Origin: Mesorhizobium ventifaucium
GTDB lineage: Bacteria > Pseudomonadota > Alphaproteobacteria > Rhizobiales > Rhizobiaceae
Direction of reading: 5' to 3'
Length of the DNA: 64,000 bases
Assembly (NCBI RefSeq): GCF_935822925.1
Contig: NZ_CAKXZS010000089.1
Location: 88,850-152,849, forward strand
The translations under genes and the position numbers were made by a program. Below are positions 8,897-17,314 of the stretch, piece after piece. How positions within the stretch are numbered: the first letter of the stretch is position 1; each line of letters begins with the position of its first letter. Under the pieces are notes generated by a model that did no database searches, had not been told where the DNA came from, and was given only the letters and a program-made list of their open reading frames with translations.

Positions 8897-9831
8897 TATC
8901 CCTTGGCCGGATGCTCGACTGCCTGCCGGCCAAAGTCCGGCACGTCGATGTCCTGGCCGGCCTCGATGATCGAGCGGCGCACGGCGCGGGTGCGGGTGAA
9001 CAGGTCGAACAGCTTTTCGCCGTCGCCCCAGCGGATCGCCCGCTGCAGCGAGGCCAGATCCTCCGAGAACCGCGCCAGCATTTCGAGGATGGCATCCTTG
9101 TTGTGCAGGCAGACATCCCGCCACATCGTCGGGTCGGAAGCGGCAAGGCGCGTGAAATCGCGAAAGCCGGAGGCCGAATATTTGATGACCTCGGACTTGG
9201 TCACCGACTCCAGATCGTCGGCGGTGCCGACGATGTTATAGGCGATGATGTGCGGCAGGTGCGAGACGATGGCCAGCGTCATGTCGTGATGCTGGGGATC
9301 CATCGTGTCGATGTTGGAGCCGCAGCGGCGCCAGAATTCCGAGAGCTTTTCCAGTGCCGCCGGATCGGTGCCGGGCAACGGCGTGAAGATGCACCAGCGG
9401 TTTTCGAACAATTCGGCAAAGCCGGCGTCCGGACCCGATTTTTCAGTGCCGGCCAGCGGGTGGCCGGGAATGAAATGCACGCCAGCAGACACATGCGGCT
9501 GCATCTGCGCAATGACCGAGGCCTTGGTCGAGCCGACATCGGTGAGGATGGCGCCCTGCTTCAGCGCCGGTGCGATTTCCTCGGCGACCTCGCCCGAAGA
9601 ACCGACCGGCACCGAAACGATGACCAGGTCGGCATCGCGGACCGCCTCTTTCGCGTCCGTCGTGTAGGAGGAGCCGAGGCCGAGTTCCTTCGCCCGCGCC
9701 AGCGTCGTTTCACTGCGCGTCGAGATGGCGACGTGGCGGGCAAGGCCTTCGCGATGAATTACGCGGGCCAGCGACGAGCCGATCAGGCCGATGCCGACCA
9801 GGGCGATCTTTTCGAACATCGGTGATGTCAT
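8896..9831 (-). CDS. tyrC: Prephenate/arogenate dehydrogenase family protein
   Basis: A 311-residue enzyme of the TyrA/TyrC family, which makes the tyrosine precursor by NAD(P)-dependent oxidative decarboxylation of prephenate or arogenate. The Rossmann motif VGIGLIGSSLARVIHREG is at about residues 12-29; the substrate region includes GVHFIPGHPLAGTEKSGPDA (about 117-136). The stop of hisC upstream is 6 bp from this start, so the two are co-transcribed and the aminotransferase can act on the same route. Whether prephenate or arogenate is preferred cannot be told. The start could also be the in-frame ATG four codons later. Confidence 0.9.
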   Translation of the reverse strand: MTSPMFEKIALVGIGLIGSSLARVIHREGLARHVAISTRSETTLARAKELGLGSSYTTDAKEAVRDADLVIVSVPVGSSGEVAEEIAPALKQGAILTDVGSTKASVIAQMQPHVSAGVHFIPGHPLAGTEKSGPDAGFAELFENRWCIFTPLPGTDPAALEKLSEFWRRCGSNIDTMDPQHHDMTLAIVSHLPHIIAYNIVGTADDLESVTKSEVIKYSASGFRDFTRLAASDPTMWRDVCLHNKDAILEMLARFSEDLASLQRAIRWGDGEKLFDLFTRTRAVRRSIIEAGQDIDVPDFGRQAVEHPAKG

Positions 9832-9837
9832 GGTGTT

Positions 9838-10947
9838 CTAGCTTTTCAGAAATGTCGCGAGGGCGGCGACAACGCCGCGATTGGCCTCTTCGGTGCCGAT
9901 GCTCATGCGCAGCGCATTCGGGAAACCGTAACCGGAAACGCGCCGCAATATGTAGCCGCGTGCGGAGAGGTAATCGTCCGCAGCTGCCGCCGAATGTTTT
10001 TTGTCCTCGGGAAAGTGGATGAGGACGAAATTGCCGACACTCGGCGTCACCCGCAGTCCGAGCCTGGTCAACTCCTCGCTCACCCAGGTCAGCCAGGTCT
10101 CGTTATGCGCCACGCTGCGCTCGACATGGGCGCGGTCGCGGATCGCGGCAATGCCGGCCTCGATCGCCGTCGCGTTGACGTTGAAGGGACCCCGCACGCG
10201 GTTGATCGCATCGATGACATGCATCGGCGCGTACATCCAGCCGATCCGAGCGCCGCCAAGGCCGAGCTTGGAGAAGGTGCGGGTCATGACCACGTTTTCC
10301 GCGCCAGCCACCAGTTCGACGCCGGCTTCGTAGTCGTTGCGGCGGACATATTCGGCATAGGCTGCATCCAGCACCAGAAGCACGTTTCGAGGCAGGCCGG
10401 CATGCAGGCGGCGCACCTCCTGGAACGGCAAATAGGTGCCGGTCGGGTTGTTGGGATTGGCGAGGAAAACGATCCTGGTACGCGGCGTCACCGCAGCGAG
10501 GATCGCATCGACGTCGGCGCGCTCATTGGTTTCCTTGACAAACACCGGCACAGCGCCTGCCGACTGAATGTAGATCTTGTAGACCATGAAGCCGTGTTCG
10601 GTGATGACGGCTTCATCGCCAGGCGCGAGATAGGTCTGCGCGAGCAGGCCCAGAATCTCGTCGGAACCATTGGAACAGACGATGTTCGCCGGGTTAAGGC
10701 CATGCACCTCGGCGATCGCCTCCCGCAGGCGCCTGGCGGTGCCGTCGGGATATAGGTCGAGCTTGGCGGCGACGTCGCGCGCGGCTTCAATCGCCTTCGG
10801 CGAGGGGCCGAGCGGATTCTCGTTCGACGACAATTTGTGGACCTTGGCAACGCCGGCCGGCGCCGTGCTTTTGCCCGGCACATAGGCTTCGATGTCCATG
10901 ATGCCCGCGCGGGGCGTTGGACGTGCCTGATCCGATGCCTGGTTCAT
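9838..10947 (-). CDS. hisC: Histidinol-phosphate aminotransferase
   Basis: A 369-residue fold-type I PLP aminotransferase, seventh step of histidine synthesis, often also active on aromatic keto acids. The PLP lysine lies in TRTFSKLGLGGARIGWMY, and the segments SSNENPLGPSPKAIEAARD near the N-terminus, LANPNNPTGTYLP and the C-terminal FPNALRMSIGTEEAN are all family hallmarks. I chose the ATG at 10947 (MNQASDQARP); an upstream start at 11001 adds unrelated residues. It precedes tyrC by 6 bp. That pairing suggests a role in tyrosine and phenylalanine transamination as well as, or instead of, histidine synthesis. Confidence 0.92.
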   Translation of the reverse strand: MNQASDQARPTPRAGIMDIEAYVPGKSTAPAGVAKVHKLSSNENPLGPSPKAIEAARDVAAKLDLYPDGTARRLREAIAEVHGLNPANIVCSNGSDEILGLLAQTYLAPGDEAVITEHGFMVYKIYIQSAGAVPVFVKETNERADVDAILAAVTPRTRIVFLANPNNPTGTYLPFQEVRRLHAGLPRNVLLVLDAAYAEYVRRNDYEAGVELVAGAENVVMTRTFSKLGLGGARIGWMYAPMHVIDAINRVRGPFNVNATAIEAGIAAIRDRAHVERSVAHNETWLTWVSEELTRLGLRVTPSVGNFVLIHFPEDKKHSAAAADDYLSARGYILRRVSGYGFPNALRMSIGTEEANRGVVAALATFLKS

Positions 10948-11090
10948 ATTGCAAAAATCCGTCGAGAACGTTTCTACCCGGGAAGCGCAGCGGAAATACA
11001 AGCCGTGGCCCGGAATGTCGAGAGGCGGCTATGATCGGTGAGCGCTGGCCGTTGACGCCGAGGCGCGCCGGTCCTAGAAGAAAGGCGAAA

Positions 11091-11146
11091 TCCCGTGGTG
11101 ATTTGGCCGGTCGGCTTGCAGCCACGTTAAACAACTCGCTAAAGGG
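11091..11146 (+). ncRNA. SAM-II riboswitch aptamer upstream of metX
   Basis: The stretch contains the conserved SAM-II elements in order: CGTGGTGATTTG at 11094-11105, CTTGCAGCCACGTTAAA at 11115-11131, and CGCTAAAG at 11137-11144. The CGTGG/CCACG pair forms the main stem and the 3' GCTAAAG completes the pseudoknot. SAM-II aptamers are known upstream of metX/metA in alphaproteobacteria and lower expression when S-adenosylmethionine is plentiful. It is 126 bp ahead of metX, with an intrinsic terminator between. Confidence 0.92.
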
Positions 11147-11161
11147 CCGTTTGCATCCTGT

Positions 11162-11194
11162 AACCGGCTTTGCGAAGGCAATGCCGGTTTTTTT
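11162..11194 (+). terminator. Rho-independent terminator in the metX leader
   Basis: The outer stem AACCGGC (11162-11168) pairs with GCCGGTT (11183-11189) and an inner stem TTGC/GCAA continues it around a GAAG loop; seven T residues run through 11188-11194. It lies between the SAM-II aptamer and metX. Premature termination is therefore a plausible read-out of ligand binding, although SAM-II switches can also act on translation. Confidence 0.88.
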
Positions 11195-11271
11195 GTCCGT
11201 TGCTGGCCGGACAATCGCATCGACCCGAAAATCGGAATCGATTTCGCGATGGGTTAATGTAAGAGGACGCG

Positions 11272-12441
11272 ATGGTCGCGCTGCGCATGAAAAGAACCAA
11301 CAACGAGGCCGACGAGCCATCGAGCCCGGTATTGCGTTTCGGCGCCGACAAGCCGCTCAAGCTCGATGCCGGCACACTGCTGTCGCCGTTCCAGATCGCC
11401 TACAAGACCTACGGCACGCTCAATGACGCCCGCTCCAACGCCATCCTCGTCTGCCATGCGCTGACCGGCGACCAGCATGTCGCCAGCACCAATCCAGTGA
11501 CCGGCAAGCCGGGCTGGTGGGAAGTGCTGATCGGCCCCGGCAAGATCATCGACACCAGCCGCTTCTTCGTCATCTGCTCAAACGTCATCGGCGGCTGCCT
11601 CGGCTCGACCGGCCCCGCCACGACCAATCCCGCCACCGGCAAGCCCTACGGGCTCGACCTGCCGATCATCACCATCCGCGACATGGTGCGGGCGCAGTTG
11701 ATGCTGGTCGACCATTTCGGCATCGAAAAACTGTTCTCGGTGCTGGGCGGCTCGATGGGCGGCATGCAGGTGCTGCAATGGGCGTCGAGCTTTCCCGAGC
11801 GCGTTTTCTCGGCGCTGCCGATCGCCACCGGCGCGCGCCATTCCTCGCAGAACATCGCCTTCCATGAGGTCGGCCGGCAAGCGGTGATGGCCGATCCCGA
11901 CTGGCATGGCGGCAAATATTTCGAGCAGGGCAAGCGCCCGGAAAAGGGACTGGCCGTGGCGCGCATGGCCGCTCACATCACTTATCTGTCGGAGGCGGCC
12001 CTGCACCGAAAATTTGGCCGCAACCTGCAGGACCGTGAAGCGCTGACCTTCGGTTTCGACGCAGACTTCCAGATCGAGAGCTATCTGCGCCATCAGGGCA
12101 TGACCTTCGTCGACCGCTTCGACGCCAACTCCTATCTCTATATGACCCGGGCGATGGACTATTTCGACCTCGCCGCCGACCATGGCGGCCGGCTCGCCGA
12201 CGCCTTTGCCGGCACTAAGACCCGTTTCTGCCTGGTCTCCTTCACCAGCGACTGGCTGTTCCCGACCGAGGAGAGCCGCTCGGTCGTTCATGCGCTGAAC
12301 GCCGCCGGCGCCTCGGTGTCCTTCGTCGAGATAGAGACCGATCGCGGCCACGACGCCTTCCTGCTCGACGAACCGGAGCTGTTCGCCGCCATCAACGGCT
12401 TCATCGCCTCGGCGGCCCGCGCCAGGGGGCTCAGCGCATGA
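11272..12441 (+). CDS. metX: Homoserine O-acetyltransferase
   Basis: A 389-residue alpha/beta-hydrolase-fold acyltransferase that activates homoserine (classically with acetyl-CoA) at the start of methionine synthesis. The nucleophile elbow is GGSMGGMQVLQWASSFPERV, with the catalytic serine near residue 160; the acid and histidine lie in FTSDWLFPTEESR and in EIETDRGHDAFLLDE. Family length and the opening LKLDAGTLLSPFQIAYKTYG match. It is preceded by a SAM-II aptamer and a terminator and followed after 58 bp by metW, which supports the met assignment. Some family members use succinyl-CoA instead. Confidence 0.95.
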   Translation: MVALRMKRTNNEADEPSSPVLRFGADKPLKLDAGTLLSPFQIAYKTYGTLNDARSNAILVCHALTGDQHVASTNPVTGKPGWWEVLIGPGKIIDTSRFFVICSNVIGGCLGSTGPATTNPATGKPYGLDLPIITIRDMVRAQLMLVDHFGIEKLFSVLGGSMGGMQVLQWASSFPERVFSALPIATGARHSSQNIAFHEVGRQAVMADPDWHGGKYFEQGKRPEKGLAVARMAAHITYLSEAALHRKFGRNLQDREALTFGFDADFQIESYLRHQGMTFVDRFDANSYLYMTRAMDYFDLAADHGGRLADAFAGTKTRFCLVSFTSDWLFPTEESRSVVHALNAAGASVSFVEIETDRGHDAFLLDEPELFAAINGFIASAARARGLSA

Positions 12442-12499
12442 CCCCGAAAGATTGCAGACTTTTCGGATCAAGGTCATGTGCCAGACAAAAGGCACGATC

Positions 12500-13114
12500 A
12501 TGAGTGTCAACCACGCTCAGCGTGTCGACCTCGAAGTCGTCGCCGATCTCATCCCGCCGCAGTCGCGGGTGCTGGACGTCGGCTCCGGTGATGGTCTGCT
12601 GCTCGAACTGCTGCAGGCGACCAAGCAGGTCGACGGCCGCGGGATGGAACTGTCACAGCGCGGCGTCAACGAATGCGTCGCGCGCGGCCTGTCCGTCATC
12701 CAGGGCGACGCCGACAAGGACCTCAAATTCTATCCCGACAAGGGTTTCGATTTCGTCGTCCTGTCGCAGACCTTGCAGGCGACCCGCAACCCGAAGCTGG
12801 TGCTCGACGAATTGCTCAGGATCGGCAAGCACGCCATCGTCTCCTTCCCCAATTTCGGCCACTGGCGGGTGCGCCTTTCGCTGTTCCTCGAAGGGCGGAT
12901 GCCGGTGACCAAGGATCTGCCCTATTCCTGGTACGACACGCCCAACATCCATTTCTGCACCATTCGCGACTTCGTCAATCTCTGCGAGGAGCTCGGCGCA
13001 ACAGTGGAAAAGGCAACCGCGCTCGACGCCAATGGCCAGAAAATCGGCCTGTCGATGCCATGGTGGTTCTGGAATTTCTTTGGCCAGCAGGCGGTGTTCC
13101 TGCTGAAGCGATAG
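12500..13114 (+). CDS. metW: Methionine biosynthesis protein MetW
   Basis: A 204-residue SAM-dependent methyltransferase-fold protein. Motif I is VLDVGSGDGLLLELLQ at about residues 23-38, and the family-specific FPNFGHWRVRL and LPYSWYDTPNIHFCTIRDF segments are present. MetW is usually paired with MetX and supports homoserine acylation. The ATG at 12500 is chosen because the preceding 58 bp contain a mosaic palindrome rather than coding sequence; a start at 12452 would translate that repeat. Confidence 0.93.
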   Translation: MSVNHAQRVDLEVVADLIPPQSRVLDVGSGDGLLLELLQATKQVDGRGMELSQRGVNECVARGLSVIQGDADKDLKFYPDKGFDFVVLSQTLQATRNPKLVLDELLRIGKHAIVSFPNFGHWRVRLSLFLEGRMPVTKDLPYSWYDTPNIHFCTIRDFVNLCEELGATVEKATALDANGQKIGLSMPWWFWNFFGQQAVFLLKR

Positions 13115-13192
13115 CGGCGGCCCTTCGCTTCGGCCAGCCGGCCCGAGTCCGGAGACATCTGGGACCGATCGCCATTCGTCGACCCATTCTAA

Positions 13193-14092
13193 TTAGCGAT
13201 CAAGTTCCGGAAAATACGGATCGGAGAAAAGCCGCCGACCGCGCTCGCCTTGCAAACAGTCGACCGGTGCTGCCGCATCGACCGGGACGGATCCGGGATC
13301 GGCACTGGGACCGCCCTTGGGACCGGCCTTGGGATTGGCAACACCGCTGACCTCGAGGACCAGCTTGCGGCGTATGGCTGTCACGAATTCCGAAGCGGCA
13401 TAGACCGGCAGCACGAAGGAGCCTGGCCCGCCTGTTACGCACTCGGCATAGTATTGGTCGAGATGGCTGAAGCTGGGCGACGGGCTGATCAGGATCGGCA
13501 GGCCATTGATGACGATGCCCTTTGCTATCGCGGCGTCGCGTGTCGTGGTGACGGGCATCCCGATATTGTTGGGGCCATCGCCTGAGATGTCGATGACGCT
13601 GCGCGTCGCGTCGAAAGCGGCTCCATCCAAAAGCTTGGCGCCGAAGGCGAGCGCACTGGAAATCGAGGTGCCGCGAAAGCTCCTGAACGGGCGCGCCTCG
13701 ATCTTGTCGGCGAATGCCTCGGCGCTCTCAGCATCGTCGATGACCTGCCAGGCTATGACGGCATCGTCGCGGACGGTGCCTGCCCATTCGAAATAGGCCA
13801 GCGCAATGCGGCCGGTCACACCCGAACGCACCGCACTGATGAAGTCGGGGTGGCGCAGTGCCTTGACATAGCCGGCGCGCTGCAGGGCGAATTCCTTTTC
13901 GTCCATCGAGTGCGAGATGTCGACCGCCAGCACCAGTTCGACGTCCACCGCAATGGTGTCGGCGGGCGCGGCCAGTGGTGCTGCCTGGGCGCAGGCAAGG
14001 CAGGCAAGCAGGCTAATGCATGTCGCCCAAAACTGCGCAGCGGTTTTGGGGTAACGACAAGCATCGAAACAAAGATTTAAAGCGTGTCGCAT
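13193..14092 (-). CDS. DUF1194 protein with von Willebrand factor A-like domain, secreted
   Basis: A 299-residue protein with an N-terminal signal peptide (hydrophobic run FWATCISLLACLACAQAAPL). The domain that follows opens with VELVLAVDISHSMD, the MIDAS D-x-S-x-S motif of von Willebrand A folds. The FRGTSISSAL threonine segment and IDISGDGPNN fit the other two MIDAS parts. It matches DUF1194, a rhizobial family of unknown role probably acting in the periplasm. The ATG at 14092 follows AAGAGATTC. The start sits inside a short palindromic repeat (arms 14077-14088 and 14108-14119). Confidence 0.83.
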   Translation of the reverse strand: MRHALNLCFDACRYPKTAAQFWATCISLLACLACAQAAPLAAPADTIAVDVELVLAVDISHSMDEKEFALQRAGYVKALRHPDFISAVRSGVTGRIALAYFEWAGTVRDDAVIAWQVIDDAESAEAFADKIEARPFRSFRGTSISSALAFGAKLLDGAAFDATRSVIDISGDGPNNIGMPVTTTRDAAIAKGIVINGLPILISPSPSFSHLDQYYAECVTGGPGSFVLPVYAASEFVTAIRRKLVLEVSGVANPKAGPKGGPSADPGSVPVDAAAPVDCLQGERGRRLFSDPYFPELDR

Positions 14093-14119
14093 GAATCTCT
14101 TCACCGGGACGCGCTTTAA
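14077..14119. repeat. Short palindromic repeat at a gene start
   Basis: Arms TTAAAGCGTGTC (14077-14088) and GACGCGCTTTAA (14108-14119) differ from perfect pairing at one position. A related palindrome with arms CTAAAGCGC and GCGCTTTAG occurs at 38675-38712, upstream of the carboxypeptidase gene. Both overlap the beginning of genes with exported products, which may be coincidence. Confidence 0.55.
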
Positions 14120-14215
14120 GCGCATCAAGCATGGGTCCAATGCCGCAGGCTTCCGAACGATACCGGCAATCTTTCCCCGCGATCACGGCAAAATAAAGCT
14201 TGGCTGTACGGCCGG

Positions 14216-16042
14216 CTATGCCTGTTGGCGGGCTTTGGCGACGGCCGGGGGTGGTTCGATCGCGCCGGCCCTGACGCGGACTGGCTTGAGAGCCGGTCGC
14301 TCGACGTCTTTCACGATCGCCAATGAGCGCGGGAAGAATTCAATATTCTGCTGGCCACGGCCGATATTGAGGATCGCGGCGTTGGCAAGGCGTGCCTCCA
14401 GCATCGACAGCACCCGCCGCAGCGTCGCGCTGTCGAACGTATCCAAAGCCTCGTCGATGATCACCCATTTCGGCTGCCGCAAGACCAGCCGGCCAAAGGC
14501 AAGCAGGCGCTGTTCGTCATCGCTCAATTCGCGCTCCCAGCGCGCCGACCGGTCGAGCGAGGACGACAGCCGCCCGAGACCGACCTCGGCAAGCACCGCC
14601 GAGATCTCGGCGTCGCTGACCGCCGCATCGGCGTGGTTGAGCACCTCGCGCAGCGTGCCAAGCGGGAAATAGGGTTTGCGGGGAACGAAGGCCGGCACCT
14701 CTCCGGCCGGCATGCCGATCCGCCCGCTTCCCCACGGCCACAGACCGGCAATGGCACGGAAGAACAGCGTCTTGCCGGCGCGCGGATCTCCGGTGATCAT
14801 GACGCGCTCGCCGGCACGGATTTCGACATGCGGCTCGGCGAGCTTCGTACATCCATCCCGCGACGCAATCTCAAGGTTCTCGAATGTCAGCCTGCCGTCC
14901 GGATTTTCGCCGAACTCGATGCGCCTCTCGGTGTGGTGGAGCACATCCGTTTCAGCAAGCGCGATGCGGAAATCGGCGACGCGCATCAGCGTGGCGCGCC
15001 AATCGGCGATGCCGCCGATATTGTTGATGAACCAGCGCAACGAGGAATGCACCTGGTTGAAGGCGCCGACAGCCATCATCAGCCCGCCGAAGCTGATATC
15101 ACCGGCGAAATAGACCGGCGACGCGACGAGGATCGGCGCGACGACAGTGATCCAACCATAGGTATCGGTCACCCAGGAAAGATTGATCTGGGCGCTGTAG
15201 ATGCGCCGCATCGCGCCCAGTACCGTGCCGAGGTCGAGCTCAAGCCGTCGTCGCGCGTCGGCCTCGCCATGCGCAAGCGCGATGGCATCGACATTCTCGT
15301 TGACGCGGACCACCGAGGAGCGCAGCTCCGCCTCGCGCGTGTAGCGGTCGCTGTTGAAGCGGATGAGCGGCCGTCCGACCAGCCAGCTCAGCCAGGAGGC
15401 GGTGCCGGCATAGAGGATCGCGGCCCACACCATGTAGCCCGGAATCGCCAGCGAATAGCCGCCGATATGGAAGACGAAGCCGGAAGACAGCGACCATAGG
15501 ACGCCGACGAACGAAACAAGCAAAATGAACGACTGCAATAGCCCTATGCCGAGACCGGTGGAAAGATCGGAGAGATGCCCGGCATCCTGCTGCAGGCGCT
15601 GGTCGGGGTTGACGCCAATGGCGCCGGCGTTGGCGAGCCGGAAAGCGCGCGCCGGCCGCATCCATTCACCGATCAGATCGACGGTCAACGCCTCACGCAG
15701 CTTCAGCCGGATCGTCTGGTCGAGCCAGGTCTGGCCGACGTTGAGCACCACAAGCCCGCCGGCGATGGCGGCAAACACCAGAAGCTGGTGCAGGAAACCC
15801 TGCATGTCGCGCCGAGCCAGCACGTCGTAAAAAGGCTCGTTCCAGCGATTGAGCAGAACCTGCCCGATCGAGGTTGCCACAATGACGGCGACTATGCCGA
15901 CGCATGCCCAGAGCAGTTGTTTGCGGATCGGCGACTTCGCCAGCGCCAGCCTGATTGTCGCCAGCTGGTCGCGCAGGCTGCTGGCCTCGACCGACGCGGC
16001 AATCGGCTTGGCGCTGGCTTCGAAATCCGGATGATCAGCCAT
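14216..16042 (-). CDS. ABC transporter, fused membrane and ATPase domains (SbmA/BacA-like membrane family)
   Basis: A 608-residue protein. The N-terminal half (about residues 30-330) is an ABC_membrane_2-type domain with several membrane spans and the NRWNEPFYDVLARRDM motif typical of YddA/SbmA/BacA relatives. The C-terminal half is the ATPase, with Walker A GDPRAGKT and Walker B KWVIIDEALDTFD. Two ATPase features are unusual: the signature is LSDDEQ instead of LSGGQ-like, and the switch histidine region reads LNIGRGQQ with no histidine. Relatives import peptides or export lipids. Whether this one hydrolyses ATP normally is open. Start chosen at the ATG before DHPDFEASAKP. Confidence 0.85.
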   Translation of the reverse strand: MADHPDFEASAKPIAASVEASSLRDQLATIRLALAKSPIRKQLLWACVGIVAVIVATSIGQVLLNRWNEPFYDVLARRDMQGFLHQLLVFAAIAGGLVVLNVGQTWLDQTIRLKLREALTVDLIGEWMRPARAFRLANAGAIGVNPDQRLQQDAGHLSDLSTGLGIGLLQSFILLVSFVGVLWSLSSGFVFHIGGYSLAIPGYMVWAAILYAGTASWLSWLVGRPLIRFNSDRYTREAELRSSVVRVNENVDAIALAHGEADARRRLELDLGTVLGAMRRIYSAQINLSWVTDTYGWITVVAPILVASPVYFAGDISFGGLMMAVGAFNQVHSSLRWFINNIGGIADWRATLMRVADFRIALAETDVLHHTERRIEFGENPDGRLTFENLEIASRDGCTKLAEPHVEIRAGERVMITGDPRAGKTLFFRAIAGLWPWGSGRIGMPAGEVPAFVPRKPYFPLGTLREVLNHADAAVSDAEISAVLAEVGLGRLSSSLDRSARWERELSDDEQRLLAFGRLVLRQPKWVIIDEALDTFDSATLRRVLSMLEARLANAAILNIGRGQQNIEFFPRSLAIVKDVERPALKPVRVRAGAIEPPPAVAKARQQA

Positions 16043-16164
16043 TGATGAAGACCCTTGAATTCGCAGACGGTGCTGAAACCGGTGAACAAGTCGACTCAAT
16101 CGGGTACCAAAACCCGCCCACGACAGATAGGTGGGAAAAAAGCGTGATTCCGATCACGAAAACG

Positions 16165-16941
16165 TCATCTACGGCCCGGCGACGGCGCGTTCCCGGTCCG
16201 CGATATCCGGCCGAGCCTTGTGGCACCATGCGGCGAGAAAACCGGCACGAAGACGCGGCGGGAGGCGCGCTGGACGACCGGCACGCCCTGATAGAGCCGC
16301 TTCTGCGCCTCGACCACGATAACGCCGGAAAAGATCGGCCAGAACCTGCGGCCGGCGCGCTCCAGCACATTGTGGAACTGCATCATGAAGCGTCGCCGCG
16401 ATGGCGGAAAGAACAGGGCGTCGGACCAGGCCGCGGGCGTGAAATTCGCCTCGCGCAGCAATTCGGTGAGCTGGCCGCGCGAGAAAGGCCGGCCGCTGCC
16501 GAACGGCGTATGCTCGAAACGGGCCCAGACACCGCGCCGGTTGGGCACGACAATGACGACGCGGCCGGCGGGCGACAGCACCCGCCAGATTTCGTTCAGC
16601 GTCTCGCGCGGGTTCTCGGCATGTTCGAGTGAATGGACGAGCAGCATGCGGTCGATGGAGGCATCGAGCAGCGGCAATTCCTCATCGAAGACCAATGCGG
16701 TCGCGGTCGGCCCGGTGGCCGGCCAGACCACCGCGCCCTGCGTCGCCGGCATGAAGGCAAAGACACGTTCGGCATCGGTGCCGAACCGCTCCAGCCACGG
16801 CAAGGTGTAGCCGAGGCCGACCAGCCGCTCATTGGGCACGACAGCCCATATCGAGGACAACGCCATGGTGATCGAGCGTTCGGCCAATCGCCCGAGCGTG
16901 GTCGAATAAAAGGAGCGAAGGTCGACGATATCGGAATGCAT
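16165..16941 (-). CDS. Class I SAM-dependent methyltransferase
   Basis: A 258-residue methyltransferase-like protein. The segment LLDASIDRMLLVHSLEHAEN (about residues 90-109) is the acidic loop and post-motif of methyltransferase type 11 proteins, followed by LNEIWRVLSPAGRVVIVVPN. The usual glycine-rich motif I is not evident; the region LERFGTDAERVFAFMPATQG takes its place, so cofactor binding may differ. It opens with MHSDIVDLRSFYSTTLGRLA. The gene is divergent from gloB, with a tandem-repeat tract between them. Target molecule unknown. Confidence 0.8.
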   Translation of the reverse strand: MHSDIVDLRSFYSTTLGRLAERSITMALSSIWAVVPNERLVGLGYTLPWLERFGTDAERVFAFMPATQGAVVWPATGPTATALVFDEELPLLDASIDRMLLVHSLEHAENPRETLNEIWRVLSPAGRVVIVVPNRRGVWARFEHTPFGSGRPFSRGQLTELLREANFTPAAWSDALFFPPSRRRFMMQFHNVLERAGRRFWPIFSGVIVVEAQKRLYQGVPVVQRASRRVFVPVFSPHGATRLGRISRTGNAPSPGRR

Positions 16942-16960
16942 GCGCGGCACGCTATCTTCG

Positions 16961-17062
16961 ATGCTGTCCAAGTTCAACAAAGGCGCCAAGTTCTACAAAG
17001 GCGCCAAGTTCTACAAAGGCGCCAAGTTCTACAAAGGCGCCAAGTTCTACAAAGGCGGATGA
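16961..17062 (+). CDS. Possible 33-residue repeat peptide encoded by a tandem-repeat tract
   Basis: An ATG-to-TGA frame of 34 codons runs exactly through the five 18-bp tandem repeats. The peptide is MLS, then KFNKGA, then four KFYKG(A/G) units, so it is strongly basic with regularly spaced aromatic residues. Every repeat preserves the reading frame because the unit is six codons long. No convincing ribosome binding site lies before the ATG, and it sits in the upstream region of the methyltransferase gene. It may therefore be non-coding; I list it because the frame is perfectly closed. Confidence 0.3.
   Translation: MLSKFNKGAKFYKGAKFYKGAKFYKGAKFYKGG
16969..17058. repeat. Five tandem copies of an 18-bp unit
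   Basis: Units begin at 16969, 16987, 17005, 17023 and 17041. The consensus is CAAGTTCTACAAAGGCGC; the first copy has AAC for TAC and the last ends in G. The near-perfect identity suggests recent slippage amplification. The tract lies between the divergent methyltransferase and gloB genes. Confidence 0.95.
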
Positions 17063-17120
17063 CATCCGCGGGCAAGCGCCCTATGTCTGCGGCGACTGCT
17101 GGATCGGCCAGAAACCAGTT

Positions 17121-17300
17121 TCGATTTCGGAAAGCACGATGCAGCAGATAAAAGTGTTAGAACGTCCTTTGTGCGTCCAACTGGACGCACGGCGCACTAG
17201 AGCAATTCCAGGAAAAGTGTGAAACGGTTTTCCGTCCGGAATTGCGCAAAAACAAGGAGATAGAGCGGTTCGGCGTTTCCGTGAAACGATGAACCGCTCT
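17121..17300. repeat. Rhizobial intergenic mosaic element (copy A)
   Basis: Two modules are joined here. The left one (about 17121-17197, containing GCGTCCAACTGGACGC) has a counterpart at about 25945-26035. The right one (17198-17300, starting TAGAGCAATTCCAGG and ending GATGAACCGCTCT) has a counterpart at 28314-28440. The arrangement is that of RIME-like intergenic repeats. The element ends 14 bp before the gloB start and may supply part of its leader. Confidence 0.75.
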
Positions 17301-17314
17301 CGTGGAGAGATGCG

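Noticed and set aside
16969..17058. Tandem repeats considered as a CRISPR array
   Set aside because: Units are contiguous without spacers and no cas gene is nearby.
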